A stretch of 64,000 nt of DNA from UBA6168 sp964423205 (GTDB lineage: Bacteria > Bacteroidota > Bacteroidia > Chitinophagales > Saprospiraceae): the NCBI GenBank assembly GCA_964423205.1, contig CAYRDX010000018.1, positions 5,530 to 69,529 of the forward strand, read 5' to 3'. Position numbers and translations under genes: made by a program. The notes beneath the pieces were generated by a model. It ran no database searches. It saw only the letters and a list, made by a program, of their open reading frames with translations, and was not told the DNA's origin. Shown piece by piece: positions 25,250 through 34,402 of this stretch; position 1 is the first letter of the stretch, and each line of letters opens with the position of its first letter.

Positions 25250-26977
25250 ATGAGCAACATCAATGGCAAATGGCAGCAGGAGAATACTTTTGACGCAATA
25301 GTTGTAGGCAGTGGAATAAGCGGGGGCTGGGCAGCAAAGGAACTTTCCGAAAAGGGACTAAAAACACTGGTACTCGAAAGAGGCAGAATGGTCAAACACG
25401 TCGTTAACTACCCTACCATGTTGCTCAATCCCTGGGAGTTGAAATTTGCCGACAGGGTACCACCTGAAGAAATTGAAAAGCATTACGCTGTACAAAACCG
25501 GACAGGTTACACCATCAAACAAAGCCAAAAACACTGGTTTGTCAAAGATGATGAACATCCCTACACGGAAGTAAAGCGTTTCGATTGGATGCGTGGCTAT
25601 CACGTTGGTGGAAGGTCGTTAACCTGGGGACGCCAGAGTTACCGTTGGAGTGAAATGGATTTCGAAGCTAATGTACAGGAAGGTATTGCCATTGATTGGC
25701 CTATCCGCTATAAAGACCTGGCACCCTGGTACGACTATGTCGAAACCTTCATTGGGGTAAGTGGTCAAACAGAGGGTTTAAAGCAATTGCCCGATGGAAA
25801 ATTTCAACCCCCAATGCAGATGAACTGCCTGGAAGTTGATGTCAAATCGAAAATAGAGGCAAAGTTTCGCGGAAGAAAAATGACTCTTGGCCGCGCAGCG
25901 CATCTGACCAAGGTTTCTGAACAACAGGAACAACTTGGTCGGAGCAGATGTCAGTACCGGAATCTTTGTATGCGCGGGTGCCCCTATGGAGGTTATTTTT
26001 CCAGCAATAGCAGCACCTTAGTAGCTGCTGAAAAAAGCGGCAACATGACCCTCCGTCCCAATTCAATCGTTCATTCACTTCTTTACGATTCCGAAAAAGG
26101 TAAAGCGACAGGAGTTAAGGTTTTGGACGCTGAAACAAACGAGGAAATGGAATTTTACGCCAAAGTCATTTTCCTCAATGCTTCTGCTTTCAACTCTACC
26201 CTCATTCTGATGAATTCCACCAGCGAACGCTTTCCCAACGGAATGGGAAATGACAGCGACCAGATGGGGCGAAATGTCATGGACCACCATTTCAGAGTGG
26301 GAGCGGAGGGATTTTCGGATGACTTCACAGACCGGTATTACGCTGGACGCAGACCTAATGGAATCTATATTCCACGCTTCAGAAATATTGACCCCCAAAG
26401 CAAAAGGTCCGACTTCATCAGAGGATATGGTTATCAGGGCAGTGCCAGCAGACAAAATTGGCAGCGAAATGTGGCAGAATTGGGAATTGGTGAATCGCTG
26501 AAAGACACACTCACGTATCCGGGACGCTGGAGGATGGGTATTGGAGCATTTGGTGAAATGTTGCCCCATCCTGATAACCGGATTTACCTGAACAAAGAAG
26601 TTAAGGATAAATGGGGTATGCCAACACTATCCATTGATGTGCAGCTACGGGAAAATGAATTGGCCATGCGCGTTGATATGAAAGAAGCAGCACAGGAAAT
26701 GCTGGAGGCAGCCGGACTGAAAGAAGTGGTGCAAACTGACAACGATTATGCTCCAGGGCTTGGCATCCACGAAATGGGTACTGCCCGAATGGGAAGAGAC
26801 CCAAAAACTTCGGTGTTAAATGCCTGGAACCAGGTTCATGCCGTTCCCAACGTGTTCGTCACTGATGGGGCCTGCATGACATCCTCCGCCTGTCAAAACC
26901 CCTCACTAACTTATATGGCCTTGACCGCCAGGGCAGCAAAATTTGCCGTAGATGAACTTAAGAAAATGAATCTTTAA
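25250..26977 (+). CDS. GMC-family FAD oxidoreductase (gluconate-dehydrogenase-like large subunit)
   Basis: 575 residues from the ATG at 25250 (MSNINGKWQQENTFDAIVVG); an upstream TTG is open but adds 35 unrelated residues. The FAD-binding motif VVGSGISGGWAAKELSEKG lies at about 19-37. The second signature GGRSLTWGRQSYRW and the C-terminal GMC block (GIHEMGTARMGRDPKTSVLN, SSACQNPSLTYMALTARAA) are present. A Cys pair cluster (CQYRNLCMRGCPYGGY) lies mid-protein. With the gluconate 2-dehydrogenase subunit 3-like gene 48 bp downstream it should form a periplasmic-side sugar or alcohol dehydrogenase; the large subunit could be co-exported with its Tat-tagged partner. Substrate unknown. Confidence 0.9.
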   Translation: MSNINGKWQQENTFDAIVVGSGISGGWAAKELSEKGLKTLVLERGRMVKHVVNYPTMLLNPWELKFADRVPPEEIEKHYAVQNRTGYTIKQSQKHWFVKDDEHPYTEVKRFDWMRGYHVGGRSLTWGRQSYRWSEMDFEANVQEGIAIDWPIRYKDLAPWYDYVETFIGVSGQTEGLKQLPDGKFQPPMQMNCLEVDVKSKIEAKFRGRKMTLGRAAHLTKVSEQQEQLGRSRCQYRNLCMRGCPYGGYFSSNSSTLVAAEKSGNMTLRPNSIVHSLLYDSEKGKATGVKVLDAETNEEMEFYAKVIFLNASAFNSTLILMNSTSERFPNGMGNDSDQMGRNVMDHHFRVGAEGFSDDFTDRYYAGRRPNGIYIPRFRNIDPQSKRSDFIRGYGYQGSASRQNWQRNVAELGIGESLKDTLTYPGRWRMGIGAFGEMLPHPDNRIYLNKEVKDKWGMPTLSIDVQLRENELAMRVDMKEAAQEMLEAAGLKEVVQTDNDYAPGLGIHEMGTARMGRDPKTSVLNAWNQVHAVPNVFVTDGACMTSSACQNPSLTYMALTARAAKFAVDELKKMNL

Positions 26978-27025
26978 GGAGCGTAATCCAGTTACTAATC
27001 CCGCTTCACTTATTAATCATTGGTT

Positions 27026-27589
27026 ATGGACAGAAGAAAAGCTATCAAAAATACCGCTTTAATTATGGGAGGAGCATTGGCCTCCGGCTCAGTATTGGGC
27101 ATTATGAATGGTTGTAAAGCAGATCCTAAAATTGGTTTTGAACCTGTTTTCCTGAAAATCAAAGAAGCGAGAATTATCGAGGCTTTGGTGGATCGAATTA
27201 TCCCGGCTACCAAAACACCGGGAGCAGTGGAGGCAGGTGTGCCCGCATTTCTCGATAAGATGCTGTCGGAATATTTTCCGGAAAAGGAGAAAAAAATATT
27301 CAAGGATGGTCTGGTGAAACTGGATGCCGACGCCAAGGCAGCTTTTGATAAGCCTTTCATTGAATTGGAAGCTTCGCAAAAAGACGAACTATTAATGGAA
27401 TACGATACCAACAGTTATAAGAATCCGGATGCGGAACCTGATTTTTTCAGACTGGCCAAAGAACTCACCATACTTGGATTTTTCACAACTGAAATTGGCG
27501 CAACCGAAGTTCTGTATTTCGACCCCGTACCGGAAAATTACCAGGGCTGTATTGATTTCGCATTGGTTGGCAGGTCTTGGGCGACTTGA
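27026..27589 (+). CDS. Gluconate 2-dehydrogenase subunit 3-like protein
   Basis: 187 residues from the ATG at 27026. The N-terminus MDRRKAIKNTALIMGGALAS combines an RR-containing Tat-like signal with a lipobox-like NGC, suggesting a Tat-exported lipoprotein. The rest fits the gluconate 2-dehydrogenase subunit 3 family (ALVDRIIPATKTPGAVEAGV, LAKELTILGFFTTEIGAT near the C-terminus). It is the small chaperone-like or export subunit of the GMC oxidoreductase just upstream. Its last two codons and stop fall inside the first unit of a tandem repeat. Confidence 0.9.
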   Translation: MDRRKAIKNTALIMGGALASGSVLGIMNGCKADPKIGFEPVFLKIKEARIIEALVDRIIPATKTPGAVEAGVPAFLDKMLSEYFPEKEKKIFKDGLVKLDADAKAAFDKPFIELEASQKDELLMEYDTNSYKNPDAEPDFFRLAKELTILGFFTTEIGATEVLYFDPVPENYQGCIDFALVGRSWAT

Positions 27590-27669
27590 TGTTGTTTGAT
27601 GTTGTTTGATGGTCGTTTGAAGGTTGTTTGAAGGTTGTTTGAAGGTCGCTTGAGGGGTTTGAAGGTTGC
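27580..27669 (+). repeat. Imperfect 10-11 bp tandem repeat
   Basis: About eight units of the type GTTGTTTGAT/GGTTGTTTGAA/GGTCGTTTGAA run from the stop codon of the preceding gene (TGA at 27587-27589 is part of unit one) to 27669. No hairpin or ORF of note. Confidence 0.8.
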
Positions 27670-27812
27670 AAACTCCTTATTTTGTTTTACATCAATTTGA
27701 CACAGCTCGGTGTACGTTCTTTCATCTAACTGTGTCTTCTCAGTGAAGTTCTGTGTAACTAACCGTAAAAATCTGTATTTCGAAAAAATGAGAATGAGTA
27801 AAATCCTGCCTG

Positions 27813-28895
27813 ATGATGTTGCTTTGGGTTGGAACCAGTCAAATTATCACGGCCCAATTACATCAACCAGTATTCCCCGGAGTTCAGGGAGAGGCCTTAA
27901 TGGATAAGGTAATTGACACCTACAAACCTCTGGTTCTAATGCCTCAGGCTATGGGACGGGATACACTGTTTGGGAAAATTGACAACACTAACGACAGCCT
28001 TACCTGCATTTATACAGGTTACACCATCTGGCTCAACCCCACACAGGACCCCACTCAGGCAGCTTTCCAGAATAATGGCCCCAATGCTATCAACACGGAA
28101 CACACCTACCCACAAAGCCTGGGAGCTACCGGGATTGCCGAAGGCGATCTGCATCACTTATACCCCAGCAGGGCAGATGTAAATAATGCACGGGGTAACT
28201 CTCCCTTTGCAGAAATCCCTAACCACGAAACCGAGACCTGGTATTATCTGAACTTAAAGTCCAATTCAAAACCAACTCAACACATCGATTGGTACAGTGA
28301 AAAAAAAGGTGATCTTTTTGAGCCCAGGGAAGATGCCAAAGGCAACATTGCCCGCTCCATGATGTATTTCTACATGATGTACAAACCTCAGGCGGACCAG
28401 GTTAATCCGACTTTTTTCGAAAAACAGCGCAAAAATCTATGTGAGTGGCACATACTCGACCCGGTTGACCAAAAGGAATGGGACAGGACCTGGAAAATAG
28501 CCAAATATCAGGAAAACAAACCAAATCCGTTTGTGCTCGATTGCAGCCTTGCAGAACGGATCTATTGCAAAGAGTTTGGCAAAACCTGTCTGACCGGCAC
28601 CAAGGAGAATCGTGAAAATCGATCGGGGCTCAACCTCCGTGTTTACCCAAATCCTGCCAACCAGAAGGCAATAATTCAGTGGGATGTAGCGGAGGCAGGA
28701 ATTATGTCAATCGAAGTTGTTGACTTACTTGGTCGCCGAGAACTTTTGTCAGAGGAAAAAGTTGTTGCAGGAAAAAGTCAAATTGAATTTGAAACTATAA
28801 GCCATGGTGCAAATAGATTCATTGCCATCAGATGTCTTTATGATAATGGCAAAACAATCTACAGTAAATCGGTGCCTCTATTGTTGAATCATTAA
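27813..28895 (+). CDS. Secreted endonuclease I family nuclease with T9SS type A sorting domain
   Basis: A 360-residue protein. The catalytic domain (about 20-255) has the His-Me finger of endonuclease I: NTEHTYPQSLGATG, then EGDLHHLYPSRADVNNARGN. The C-terminal 75 residues are a T9SS type A domain (LRVYPNPANQKAIIQW, VVDLLGRREL). Taken literally the protein starts MMLLWVGTSQIITAQ, a signal peptide without its basic n-region. Upstream, MRMSKIL is encoded from 27788 in another frame; removing one C at 27809-27810 joins them as MRMSKILLMMLLWVGTSQ, a perfect signal peptide. A one-base insertion (real or sequencing error) is likely. Confidence 0.85.
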   Translation: MMLLWVGTSQIITAQLHQPVFPGVQGEALMDKVIDTYKPLVLMPQAMGRDTLFGKIDNTNDSLTCIYTGYTIWLNPTQDPTQAAFQNNGPNAINTEHTYPQSLGATGIAEGDLHHLYPSRADVNNARGNSPFAEIPNHETETWYYLNLKSNSKPTQHIDWYSEKKGDLFEPREDAKGNIARSMMYFYMMYKPQADQVNPTFFEKQRKNLCEWHILDPVDQKEWDRTWKIAKYQENKPNPFVLDCSLAERIYCKEFGKTCLTGTKENRENRSGLNLRVYPNPANQKAIIQWDVAEAGIMSIEVVDLLGRRELLSEEKVVAGKSQIEFETISHGANRFIAIRCLYDNGKTIYSKSVPLLLNH

Positions 28896-28950
28896 CTACG
28901 AAACAGGTATTTCTACCAGCCTGTAAATGAGTTTTCCAAATTGCGGAAAA

Positions 28951-28979
28951 TAAAAAACCGGGCACCACAGGGCACCCGG
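28951..28979 (-). terminator. Terminator of the coiled-coil protein gene
   Basis: On the minus strand CCGGGTGCC / GGTGCCCGG (two G-U pairs, loop CTGT) followed by TTTTTTATTTT, 36 bases after the stop at 29015. On the plus strand the stem is weaker. Confidence 0.75.
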
Positions 28980-29014
28980 CATTTCGACATAAAAGGGTTA
29001 TTTCTTAACGTGAT

Positions 29015-30013
29015 TTATTTCAATTCGAAACTTCCCGCACCAGCGAGATAACCTTTATTATAAATCTCTACATCGTATTTACCGCTCAGGAAAGAAGTGG
29101 CTGGTTTCCAAAGAAAACACAGTTGGGCTTCCTCTTTGGCATAAGCGAGTTCCTGTACCTGAGTAACGGTCAGTGCTTCACCAGTTTTGCGGTCGGTAGT
29201 TGAACCTTGACCCAAATCTTCAATGGCCAGTGTTTCACCTTTCGGATTGATGATGCGAATGAAGAACTTTTCTGTTCCGGCCGAAGTGAGTTCATTAGCA
29301 AGAGCCGTAAAGCAAACTTTCAGTTGGTCAACTCTCTTGGCCCGCTCCCTTTCTGCTGTTCTACCACTCTTTCTGACCTTTTGTCCTACCACGGTAATGT
29401 CTTTCACCTTAATTACAGAACCTATAAGAACTGACTTTGAAAGTGATTGGTTATCGGAGGTCAACTCTGCTTTGGCGGTTTCCAACTGCTGCTTTTCTTC
29501 AGTTTTTACCTGGAGGTCTTGACTCAGAGCTGATGTTTCTTCTTTCAACTGAACATTGGTGTCAGTGAGCTGCTGTTTCTCAGCTTTCAGTTGTTCAATG
29601 TCAGCGAAATACTGAGCCAGCCTGGCTTTGAGATTTTTGATTTCATTGCGGGCAGCATCCAATTGGCCTTTATCGCGCAACAAAACCGAAATTCTGCTTT
29701 TTTGGGCAGCTAATTCAGCTTTTTGGGATTCAATCATGGCATTTATTTGGTCGTTGTCACCTTTCAACTGATCGAGTTCTGCTATTGCCTGATTGTATTG
29801 ATTTTCGAGCTCTGCTTTCAGCTTTTCAGATTCTTCCAGTTCCGCAACTTTTTGTTCCAGGCTGCGTGTGGTGCTCATGCTATTGTAGGTTAACCAGGCC
29901 ACACCCAACAACATCAAAAACCCAACTGTCAGCAGAACTGGCAACATGGAATTCTTCTTGCCGGAGCCTTGGGTATAGCTATCACCTTTGTTTGAAAAAT
30001 TCGAAGTACTCAT
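29015..30013 (-). CDS. Membrane-anchored coiled-coil protein
   Basis: A 332-residue protein with one N-terminal membrane segment (NSMLPVLLTVGFLMLLGVAW, residues 22-41), a long coiled coil at about 50-195 rich in Glu/Gln/Lys/Leu heptads, and a globular beta-rich C-terminal domain (about 200-332) ending SGKYDVEIYNKGYLAGAGSF. The C-terminal domain resembles a conserved Bacteroidota module of unknown role, but I cannot name a family. It should sit in the inner membrane with the coiled coil projecting outward. Monocistronic, with a terminator on its own strand. Confidence 0.78.
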   Translation of the reverse strand: MSTSNFSNKGDSYTQGSGKKNSMLPVLLTVGFLMLLGVAWLTYNSMSTTRSLEQKVAELEESEKLKAELENQYNQAIAELDQLKGDNDQINAMIESQKAELAAQKSRISVLLRDKGQLDAARNEIKNLKARLAQYFADIEQLKAEKQQLTDTNVQLKEETSALSQDLQVKTEEKQQLETAKAELTSDNQSLSKSVLIGSVIKVKDITVVGQKVRKSGRTAERERAKRVDQLKVCFTALANELTSAGTEKFFIRIINPKGETLAIEDLGQGSTTDRKTGEALTVTQVQELAYAKEEAQLCFLWKPATSFLSGKYDVEIYNKGYLAGAGSFELK

Positions 30014-30276
30014 GTTATAAGTGTTTTAATCAACTTCGTTAAAATGAAAATTGTAAGGCCTTTTGGCGGTTTCACACGAATAAGGTGGTACCATCCTAAA
30101 ATGTTCAGTCTGTAATCATTTCTGTTTGAAAATTTTACAAATACATTCGATGTAAAAGCCAAAGAAAAAGTCAGTGAGTTAAATTGAATTTATTGCATCC
30201 GAAGCCTTAGAGTAGCGTGGTCAATACATTGATCTTTGTACCTTTACCGACCATTAGAAAATAAAAACACGATAAG

Positions 30277-30897
30277 ATGTTCACTATAAATATTTATCTG
30301 CGATTTGCTCTGATTGTATTACTCACTGTAGGTGGTATTATCATGTCCGTTTTCCTTGGGTTTTGGTACGGATTCCCCTTTATACTGATCGGCATTGTGC
30401 TTTTTGCAGGATATGTAATTTTGGGAACGGTGCAATCTGCCGCCTTGATTATGAGCAATAACACTGATTTTCTGGGTGCTGAAAAAAGGTTGAATCTCAC
30501 CCTGAATCCCAAATGGCTATACGTTTCCAATCGGGCCTATTATTATCTGTTGAAAGGAACCATCGCTCAGGGACTTAATCGTACCGATGAAGCTGAACAG
30601 TGGTTGCAAAAAGCACAGACACTTAAGTTACCCACCGACAATGAAAAAGCTGCCGTTCAACTTCAGTTAGCCGGTATTGCTGCGCAACGTCAAAGGTGGA
30701 ATGTGGTTAAACTGCATCTTAAAAACCTGAAAAGCCTGAACGTCACTGAGCAAATGATGAAGGACCAGATTCGCCAGTTTGAAGATGCTATGAAAAATCA
30801 GGGGCAGTTGAAAGCCGCACAAAGACTGGGCATGATGCCAAAAGGCGGTATCCCAATGAAACCGGGAGGAAAGCGCAAGAGGCCAAAGATGAGGTGA
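30277..30897 (+). CDS. Membrane protein with TPR-like helical domain
   Basis: A 206-residue protein. Two membrane segments (about 8-29 and 33-54) are followed by an alpha-helical region with TPR-like pairs (AYYYLLKGTIAQGLNRTDEA, AVQLQLAGIAAQRQRWNVVK) and a very basic tail (KPGGKRKRPKMR). TPR-like units suggest protein binding on the cytoplasmic face. No specific family is recognised. Confidence 0.72.
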   Translation: MFTINIYLRFALIVLLTVGGIIMSVFLGFWYGFPFILIGIVLFAGYVILGTVQSAALIMSNNTDFLGAEKRLNLTLNPKWLYVSNRAYYYLLKGTIAQGLNRTDEAEQWLQKAQTLKLPTDNEKAAVQLQLAGIAAQRQRWNVVKLHLKNLKSLNVTEQMMKDQIRQFEDAMKNQGQLKAAQRLGMMPKGGIPMKPGGKRKRPKMR

Positions 30898-30900
30898 TAA

Positions 30901-30928
30901 TGGAAATTGGAAATTGGAAATTGGAAAT
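30901..30928 (+). repeat. Four tandem copies of TGGAAAT
   Basis: Perfect 7-base tandem repeat directly after the stop of the TPR-like gene, ending in TTGGAATTC. Short sequence repeats of this kind can vary in number. Confidence 0.8.
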
Positions 30929-31020
30929 TTGGAATTCGCAGATTGAGGCTACATTATTTCAGGTATAGCCACACTGTCATTAGCTAACAGCCAACCCCGA
31001 AGGTAATGCCAACTGCCAAC

Positions 31021-32256
31021 CTAAATATCCAGCAACAGGCTCATCGGATCTTCCAGATACTTTTTCACTTTGACCAGGAATGTAACAGAAGAACTTCCGT
31101 CAATGACACGGTGGTCGTAAGACAATGCCAAATACATCATAGGACGAATCTCCACTTTCCCATCGACGCCAACAGGCCGCTCCTGAATGGCGTGCATACC
31201 AAGAATAGCACTTTGGGGCTCATTCAGAATAGGAGTACTGACCAAAGAGCCAAACACGCCACCATTTGTAATGGTAAATGTACCTCCTGTCATTTCTTCC
31301 AGTGAAAGTGTGCCGTTTCGAGCCTTATCTGCCAGGTCTTTTATTTTGTATTCTATTTCGGCAAAGTTGAGTGATTCTACATTCTGAATGGGTGGTACCA
31401 CTAAGCCATTTGGCGTACTGATAGCTATGGAAATATCTACATAGTCGTGATAAACAAGATCTTCACCATCCAACATGGCATTGACTTCCGGCATATCCAG
31501 AAGAGCCTTTGCGCAGGCTTTTGCGAAAATGGACATAAAGCCAAGCTTGATGCCGAACTTCTCCACAAATTGATCCTGATACTTTTTCCGCAACGCCATG
31601 ACCTGTGTCAAATCCACTTCGTTGAAAGTGGTGAGCATGGCAGTTGAATTTTTGGCACTAACCAGTCTTTTTGCAATAGTGCGCCGCATCCGGCTCATTT
31701 TTTTCCTGTCCGTATGCCGGCTGAATGCGGTTGAAACGGCAGTTTCTTTTATTGGTTGAGAGGGTTGAGAAGGTTGAGAGGGTTGGGTTTGAGCAGCCTT
31801 TTGAGCATCTTCTTTAGTTATTCTGCCATCCTTTCCTGTTCCCTTTACCGTTTCAGGTTTGACGTTTGCCTCTTTCAGGATTTTCGCAGCTGCCGGTGAG
31901 GGGTGACCTTCGGCATAGCTGGTTCCACTTTCTGCCTGTTCGGATTTTGCCTGCGGTACCGGAGTTTCTTTCTTCAGCTCTTTTGCTGAATCTGGTTTGG
32001 GGCCTTCATATTGTGCCACACTGGTATCAATACGAGCTACCAGTGCACCTATTTCCAAGTCTTCATCCTCTTTAGCAACATGAATCAATTTTCCTGAGGC
32101 TTCAGCAGGAAATTCAAGTGTTGCTTTGTCAGATTCAAATTCGCAAATCGGTTCGTCCATGTTCACATAATCACCATCTGCTTTCAACCACTTGGATAAG
32201 GTTATTTCAGTGATGGACTCGCCCACAACAGGGACTTTCATTTCAACTATACTCAT
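31021..32256 (-). CDS. sucB: 2-oxoglutarate dehydrogenase E2 (dihydrolipoyl succinyltransferase)
   Basis: A 411-residue E2 protein that transfers succinyl groups to CoA in the TCA cycle. An N-terminal lipoyl domain carries the lipoylated Lys44 in FESDKATLEF. An E3-binding domain follows (HPSPAAAKILKEANVKPETV, about 117-155), then a flexible QPSQPSQPSQP linker and the catalytic domain (about 180-411) with SYDHRVIDG (His382, Asp386). The opening MSIVEMKVPVVGESITEITL marks the succinyltransferase type and not the pyruvate type. The E1 gene (sucA) is not adjacent. Confidence 0.94.
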   Translation of the reverse strand: MSIVEMKVPVVGESITEITLSKWLKADGDYVNMDEPICEFESDKATLEFPAEASGKLIHVAKEDEDLEIGALVARIDTSVAQYEGPKPDSAKELKKETPVPQAKSEQAESGTSYAEGHPSPAAAKILKEANVKPETVKGTGKDGRITKEDAQKAAQTQPSQPSQPSQPIKETAVSTAFSRHTDRKKMSRMRRTIAKRLVSAKNSTAMLTTFNEVDLTQVMALRKKYQDQFVEKFGIKLGFMSIFAKACAKALLDMPEVNAMLDGEDLVYHDYVDISIAISTPNGLVVPPIQNVESLNFAEIEYKIKDLADKARNGTLSLEEMTGGTFTITNGGVFGSLVSTPILNEPQSAILGMHAIQERPVGVDGKVEIRPMMYLALSYDHRVIDGSSSVTFLVKVKKYLEDPMSLLLDI

Positions 32257-32323
32257 CTTGATTTTTTTTCAGAGTTGTGATGCCGGATACAGTTTAAAGG
32301 ATTTAATCCAAATTAACAGGTCA

Positions 32324-32331
32324 CAAAGATA
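32324..32331 (-). promoter_or_regulatory. Putative -7 box of the E2 gene
   Basis: Minus-strand TATCTTTG (TAnnTTTG), 67 bases upstream of the ATG and directly after the stop of the upstream gene. Confidence 0.4.
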
Positions 32332-32334
32332 AAC

Positions 32335-33288
32335 TCAATTCCGGTAAACATATTTGTAAATCTTGGCCAAACCATTTTGCCCCTCGTTACTGATATACAG
32401 TGTGCCGTCTTGATCAAAGCAAATTCCTTCTGGTTGAATATGTTTGTGTTTATCCAAAGATGCCATTAACGAAATCTGTCCTTCAGGGTTTAGTACGATC
32501 AGCATTTTCGCCGTTGCAGAGATGACATAAATATGTCCTGTAAAAGGGTGGATTGCAATGCCGGAAGGATTAAAATTCATTTCCGGTTTAAAGGCCTTTA
32601 GCAGTTCCGTTTTTTCCTTCTTATCGTGTAACCTGGTGATAAATCGGGAGGCTACTTCGGCATTGATTAAAATCAAAGGAACGGAAAGCATCCTCTTATT
32701 AATCATGTCGAAGGCGTAAATCTTTCGCCTCGGCGAGATTGATTTACCTGACGGGGCATCAGCTTTACAGGCAATGAGTAATCTCTTACTTCCAGTATCA
32801 AAACCAAGACCCTCCACATTGTCACTTTTTGAAAGTGAGGTATTGAACTTATTGGCCTGCCTGTTTTCGGAAGTGTAATTTTCGACCCGATATAGAATTC
32901 CGTTGCTTTTGATGACCCAAGCATCCTTACCCACAATCTCGATACCCTCATAATCTCCACTATCCCAAAACCTATAATCCTCAGCAATAACTCCGCTTTC
33001 TTTTTCCAAATGAAAAATCACACCTTCTTCATCGTTTATGGCTGCGAGAAATTTTCCATCTGAAGACAGTGATAGGCCAGATATTTCGTTGAGTCTTTCG
33101 TCCAAAGAAAAAACTGCATCCGGAGAGTTTAAACGGTAAGGAAGCTGCTGTTGGGTTTGTTCCGATACCGATGATACTAAGCTATTCAATAGACCCGCGT
33201 TTCCCGGGTATGAGAAAAATAATGCTGACAGAAAAACAGAAATGAGGATTAACATTCCGGTAAATTTCGAAGAATCAAAAAGCAGCAA
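32335..33288 (-). CDS. SdiA-regulated domain protein (YjiK-like beta-propeller)
   Basis: A 317-residue protein with an N-terminal hydrophobic anchor or signal (GMLILISVFLSALFFSYPGN). The remainder matches the SdiA-regulated/YjiK family: LNEISGLSLSSDGKFLAAIN, EGIEIVGKDAWVIKSNG, NPSGIAIHPFTGHIYVISA and QPEGICFDQDGTLYISNEGQ. It forms a beta-propeller, probably periplasmic; function unknown. It precedes the E2 gene on the same strand. A minus-strand terminator lies upstream of it. Confidence 0.87.
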   Translation of the reverse strand: MLLFDSSKFTGMLILISVFLSALFFSYPGNAGLLNSLVSSVSEQTQQQLPYRLNSPDAVFSLDERLNEISGLSLSSDGKFLAAINDEEGVIFHLEKESGVIAEDYRFWDSGDYEGIEIVGKDAWVIKSNGILYRVENYTSENRQANKFNTSLSKSDNVEGLGFDTGSKRLLIACKADAPSGKSISPRRKIYAFDMINKRMLSVPLILINAEVASRFITRLHDKKEKTELLKAFKPEMNFNPSGIAIHPFTGHIYVISATAKMLIVLNPEGQISLMASLDKHKHIQPEGICFDQDGTLYISNEGQNGLAKIYKYVYRN

Positions 33289-33345
33289 AGGAAAATAATT
33301 GCAGTTAATTAAGCGTACACCGTGTAGTTTTGTTCTGCCAGGAAC

Positions 33346-33380
33346 AAAAAAAGAGCAGCTTCGCTAAAACGAAACTGCTC
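33346..33380 (-). terminator. Strong minus-strand terminator with no recognised gene upstream
   Basis: On the minus strand GAGCAGTTTCG / CGAAGCTGCTC (one T-G pair, loop TTTTAG) followed by seven Ts (33352-33346). It lies 58 bases upstream of the SdiA-regulated-like gene, pointing toward it, so it could attenuate that gene or end a small RNA from 33381-33499. A 52-codon minus-strand ORF (33313-33471) spans it, with no recognisable similarity. Confidence 0.6.
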
Positions 33381-33499
33381 ATTCACGTTATAATCCCATG
33401 AAAATAAACTACATAGCACTAACTGAGCAGTGCCTGAGTTTGTTCTGGCCATTAAGAGGAAATTCATAGAAATAACCATTCGTTAACATATCAACAGTA

Positions 33500-34339
33500 A
33501 TGGATTACATCACGCAACGGGAAATTTTGAGAGTAAATGGTGAAAAGGGCGAAAAATTGCAGGACTTTCTTGCTGTAGAGGAACCTCTTGAAATCCGGCT
33601 TGCTTTTGAGTTGGGAGGCAGCTGGCACCAGAAAAGCATCTCTGTAACGATGAGGACCCCGGGACACGATGAGTCACTTGCTCTAGGATTTTTGTTTACT
33701 GAGGGGATACTGCATTCTACTGACCAGATTGTCGAAGTGACTAGTACGACCGTTAGGATAAAAGAAGCCAGGGGGAATGTCGTTGTTGTTAAATTGGCAG
33801 AAGGCCAGGAAATCAATTTTAAAAAACTGGAAAGACACTTTTACACTACTTCTTCCTGTGGAATTTGTGGAAAGTCTTCCATTGAAGCAGTGAGAGTTCA
33901 GGCAAGATTTGAGCTGACAGAGGGGATTCCTGTTTTTGATTCCTCAGTGATGATGAAACTTCCGCAATTCTTGCTTGATAAACAATCCATTTTTGAATCG
34001 ACTGGTGGACTTCATGCTGCCGCTTTGGTTGATATGCAGGGTAACATAATAGATGTGAAGGAGGATGTTGGCAGGCACAATGCATTGGACAAACTAATTG
34101 GTGAAGCCTGGAAAAAAGGCAATATTCCATTGGGCACCTGTGCAGGTCTGGTTAGTGGAAGAGCTGGTTTCGAATTGGTGCAAAAACTCGCCGTCGCCGG
34201 TGTTCCAGTCATGATGGCAGTTGGCGCTCCTACCAGCCTGGCCATACAACTCGCTGAAGAGACTGGTATGACGCTGATTGGATTCCTGAGAAACAAGAGT
34301 TTCAATATTTACACTTGTCCGGAAAGGGTAAGGTTTTAG
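33500..34339 (+). CDS. fdhD: Formate dehydrogenase accessory sulfurtransferase FdhD
   Basis: A 279-residue FdhD, which transfers sulfur from cysteine desulfurase to the molybdenum cofactor of formate dehydrogenases. The essential CxxC is C120-GI-C123 in TTSSCGICGKSS. Other family blocks are MRTPGHDESLALGFLFTEGI, STGGLHAAALV, VKEDVGRHNALDKLIG and LVSGRAGFELVQKLAVAGV. Length fits. No formate dehydrogenase or molybdopterin genes lie in the window. Confidence 0.95.
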   Translation: MDYITQREILRVNGEKGEKLQDFLAVEEPLEIRLAFELGGSWHQKSISVTMRTPGHDESLALGFLFTEGILHSTDQIVEVTSTTVRIKEARGNVVVVKLAEGQEINFKKLERHFYTTSSCGICGKSSIEAVRVQARFELTEGIPVFDSSVMMKLPQFLLDKQSIFESTGGLHAAALVDMQGNIIDVKEDVGRHNALDKLIGEAWKKGNIPLGTCAGLVSGRAGFELVQKLAVAGVPVMMAVGAPTSLAIQLAEETGMTLIGFLRNKSFNIYTCPERVRF

Positions 34340-34402
34340 ATTCGAATTCTCTATTTTTACATTGCTTCAATAGCCAAACATTAATAAACTAAAATAGCCT
34401 TT

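Noticed and set aside
27591..27669. CRISPR-like array
   Set aside because: Units are 10-11 bp, contiguous and degenerate with no spacers; no cas genes nearby.
33313..33471. 52-codon minus-strand ORF spanning the orphan terminator
   Set aside because: No similarity recognised, and a strong terminator lies within it; kept only as a note.
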